A stretch of DNA of 35,653 nt, taken from positions 1 to 35,653 of the forward strand of contig JANLJE010000049.1 of NCBI GenBank assembly GCA_029255645.1, given 5' to 3'. The stretch comes from Comamonadaceae bacterium. Its GTDB lineage: Bacteria > Pseudomonadota > Gammaproteobacteria > Burkholderiales > Rhodocyclaceae. How positions within the stretch are numbered: the stretch's first letter is position 1; each line of letters opens with the position of its first letter. The translations under genes and the position numbers were made by a program. Below, piece after piece: positions 34,701 to 35,653 of this stretch. Below the pieces are notes generated by a model that did no database searches, was not told the origin of the DNA, and saw only the letters and a list, made by a program, of their open reading frames with translations.

Positions 34701-35653
34701 TCACGCGGATGGTTCAGTCTCTTCCTCCATGTCAGCGGCAGATGTACTGAGCCTTCGTGCTGTCAGGGCAGAGCGTTGCTCGATCAAGGTCACGATCTGC
34801 TTAACCACGCCATGGCCGGTGAAGCCCCGTTTGGGGGCTGACTGCAGTTTTCGCGCGGGAGTCGGCATCGACTTTGCCAAGGCCAGGATCCGCTTTCTGG
34901 CCTGAGCTTTGCCGAGGCCAACGGCTTCCAGGAACGGCTCCCAGTGCCGCGCCTGAACTCCGCTGAACGGGTACTGGCTGCCAATCGTCATCACCATCTT
35001 GGCCGTCAAGGTCGGATAGAGCGCCGCGAAAAGCACGTCGTATAAAGGCGCCAGGACGGCGGACTTGCCCGCGTACACCAGCGAGAAATTCTTGGCGTGC
35101 GCGTCGTGATGGCCGATCAAGGCGTTGAAGATCCCATAGTCGAGCATACGCAGGATGTGCGGTGCGCTGGGGCGTGTGACACGCCGAACCAGATCGAAAC
35201 ATTGCGCCAGATCCGGGCCGCCTTCGTGCTGGTATTTCATTTCCGGAACCACGCCCAGAGCCTGGCAAAAGTCCTCCAGTCTTCCTGATGCAAGCGCTGC
35301 CGCAAGCCTTGTGCATTGCTCATCCGGTCGTAGCGCTCGATTAGCAGGAACTGTCGCCCCAGCACAGAATGCACCTGCGACTTGGCCGACTTGGCCGCAT
35401 GGCCTCAGCCAGCGCCAGACAGAAGCCTTCGTTGGTCACCGTGTCCGCCAGGGTACGGATGGCTGGCTTCAGAATATGCGAACTGGGGGATATGCGAACT
35501 GGGCGTTCCATTTCTTGATAGCCCGATCCGGGCGCCATCGAAGACCACGGGCAATTTGTCTTGAGCGCCCGCCAGTGAGAGCCGCAGGCCCTTCCTGCCG
35601 GCCAACATCGGCCAACATCGGCCAACATCGGCCAACATCGGCCAACATCGGCC
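34701..35653 (-). pseudogene. hipA: hipA-type serine kinase toxin gene, frameshifted
   Basis: Reading from the window edge, the minus strand gives HipA in pieces: LAGRKGLRLSLAGAQDKLPVVFDGARIGL, then in another frame PSSHILKPAIRTLADTVTNEGFCLALAEAM, then HSVLGRQFLLIERYDRMSNAQGLRQRLHQED, and finally EDFCQALGV ... KYQHEGGPDLAQCFDLVRRV to the stop at 34701. The last piece (ATG 35252) keeps the catalytic GHHDAHAKNFSLV and LAPLYDVL motifs. Frame shifts coincide with a 16-bp duplication at 35472-35503 and an imperfect 8-bp duplication at 35271-35286. HipA phosphorylates glutamyl-tRNA synthetase and induces persistence. It is inactivated as one gene; the N-terminus and hipB, if present, lie outside the window. 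Confidence 0.85.
35601..35653. repeat. 10-bp tandem array inside hipA remnant, at least 5.3 copies
   Basis: GCCAACATCG is repeated exactly at 35601-35650 and continues into the window edge. It lies in the coding region just before the HipA SLAGAQDKLP motif. Because 10 is not a multiple of 3, each added unit shifts the frame. Confidence 0.95.

Noticed and set aside
35601-35653. CRISPR-like array
   Set aside because: The units are contiguous 10-bp repeats without spacers and no cas gene is present.

Overview
This is a GC-rich chromosomal segment of a Gram-negative proteobacterium, most likely a betaproteobacterium close to the Rhodocyclales. That assignment is an inference from gene content and order (STPK-PP2C-rph-rdgB-hemW beside yicC, tkt next to gap, selD next to mnmH, LPS genes such as a heptose adenylyltransferase and PagL), and no rRNA or tRNA gene is present to confirm it. 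Housekeeping blocks alternate with small accessory patches full of toxin-antitoxin (TA) modules, broken genes and short tandem repeats.

Layout. 1-6311: an HDOD protein, the potassium transporter Kup, and 12 bp later a membrane diguanylate cyclase with four PAS-like regions, all on +. 6283-11570 (-): a compact unit read as Ser/Thr kinase, PP2C phosphatase, rph, rdgB, a truncated Fic protein and hemW, with ATGA overlaps at two junctions. 11680-12540: yicC. 12541-17636: accessory patch with a HicAB-type pair, a GmrSD-like DUF262/HNH nuclease coupled to a 30-codon ORF, a broken RhuM gene, a secreted DUF4124 protein, two decayed HTH/zinc-ribbon genes, and an ORF that fuses the front of a toxin to the back of an antitoxin. 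17637-21079: aldo/keto reductase, SDR, PagL, RfaE2. 21076-23256: mnmH and selD, divergent. 23257-25760: a second accessory patch (intact HigBA-like pair, IS1182-type transposase remnant, antitoxin whose toxin is deleted), bracketed by two diverged copies of the selD 3' junction. 25879-31240 (-): a PhnD-PAS-PAS-GGDEF-EAL-CZB protein and, 7 bp upstream, an HDOD-REC-degenerate-GGDEF protein. 31406-34602 (+): tkt and gap. 34701 to the end (-): a hipA gene broken by small duplications.

Themes. Cyclic-di-GMP and HDOD signalling recurs (four large or medium proteins). Selenium use is represented by selD and mnmH only, as expected for selenouridine in tRNA. The accessory patches are dominated by TA modules at different stages of decay; two have lost most of the toxin by internal deletion while keeping the antitoxin portion. 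Short tandem duplications (8-18 bp units, 2 to more than 5 copies) recur in nearly every non-coding gap and inside the hipA wreck, suggesting a common mutational process. I see no clearly new multi-gene system. The best candidates for a second look are the toxin-deleted TA loci, the duplicated selD junction, the DUF262 gene with its coupled micro-ORF, and the paired signalling genes at 25879-31240.
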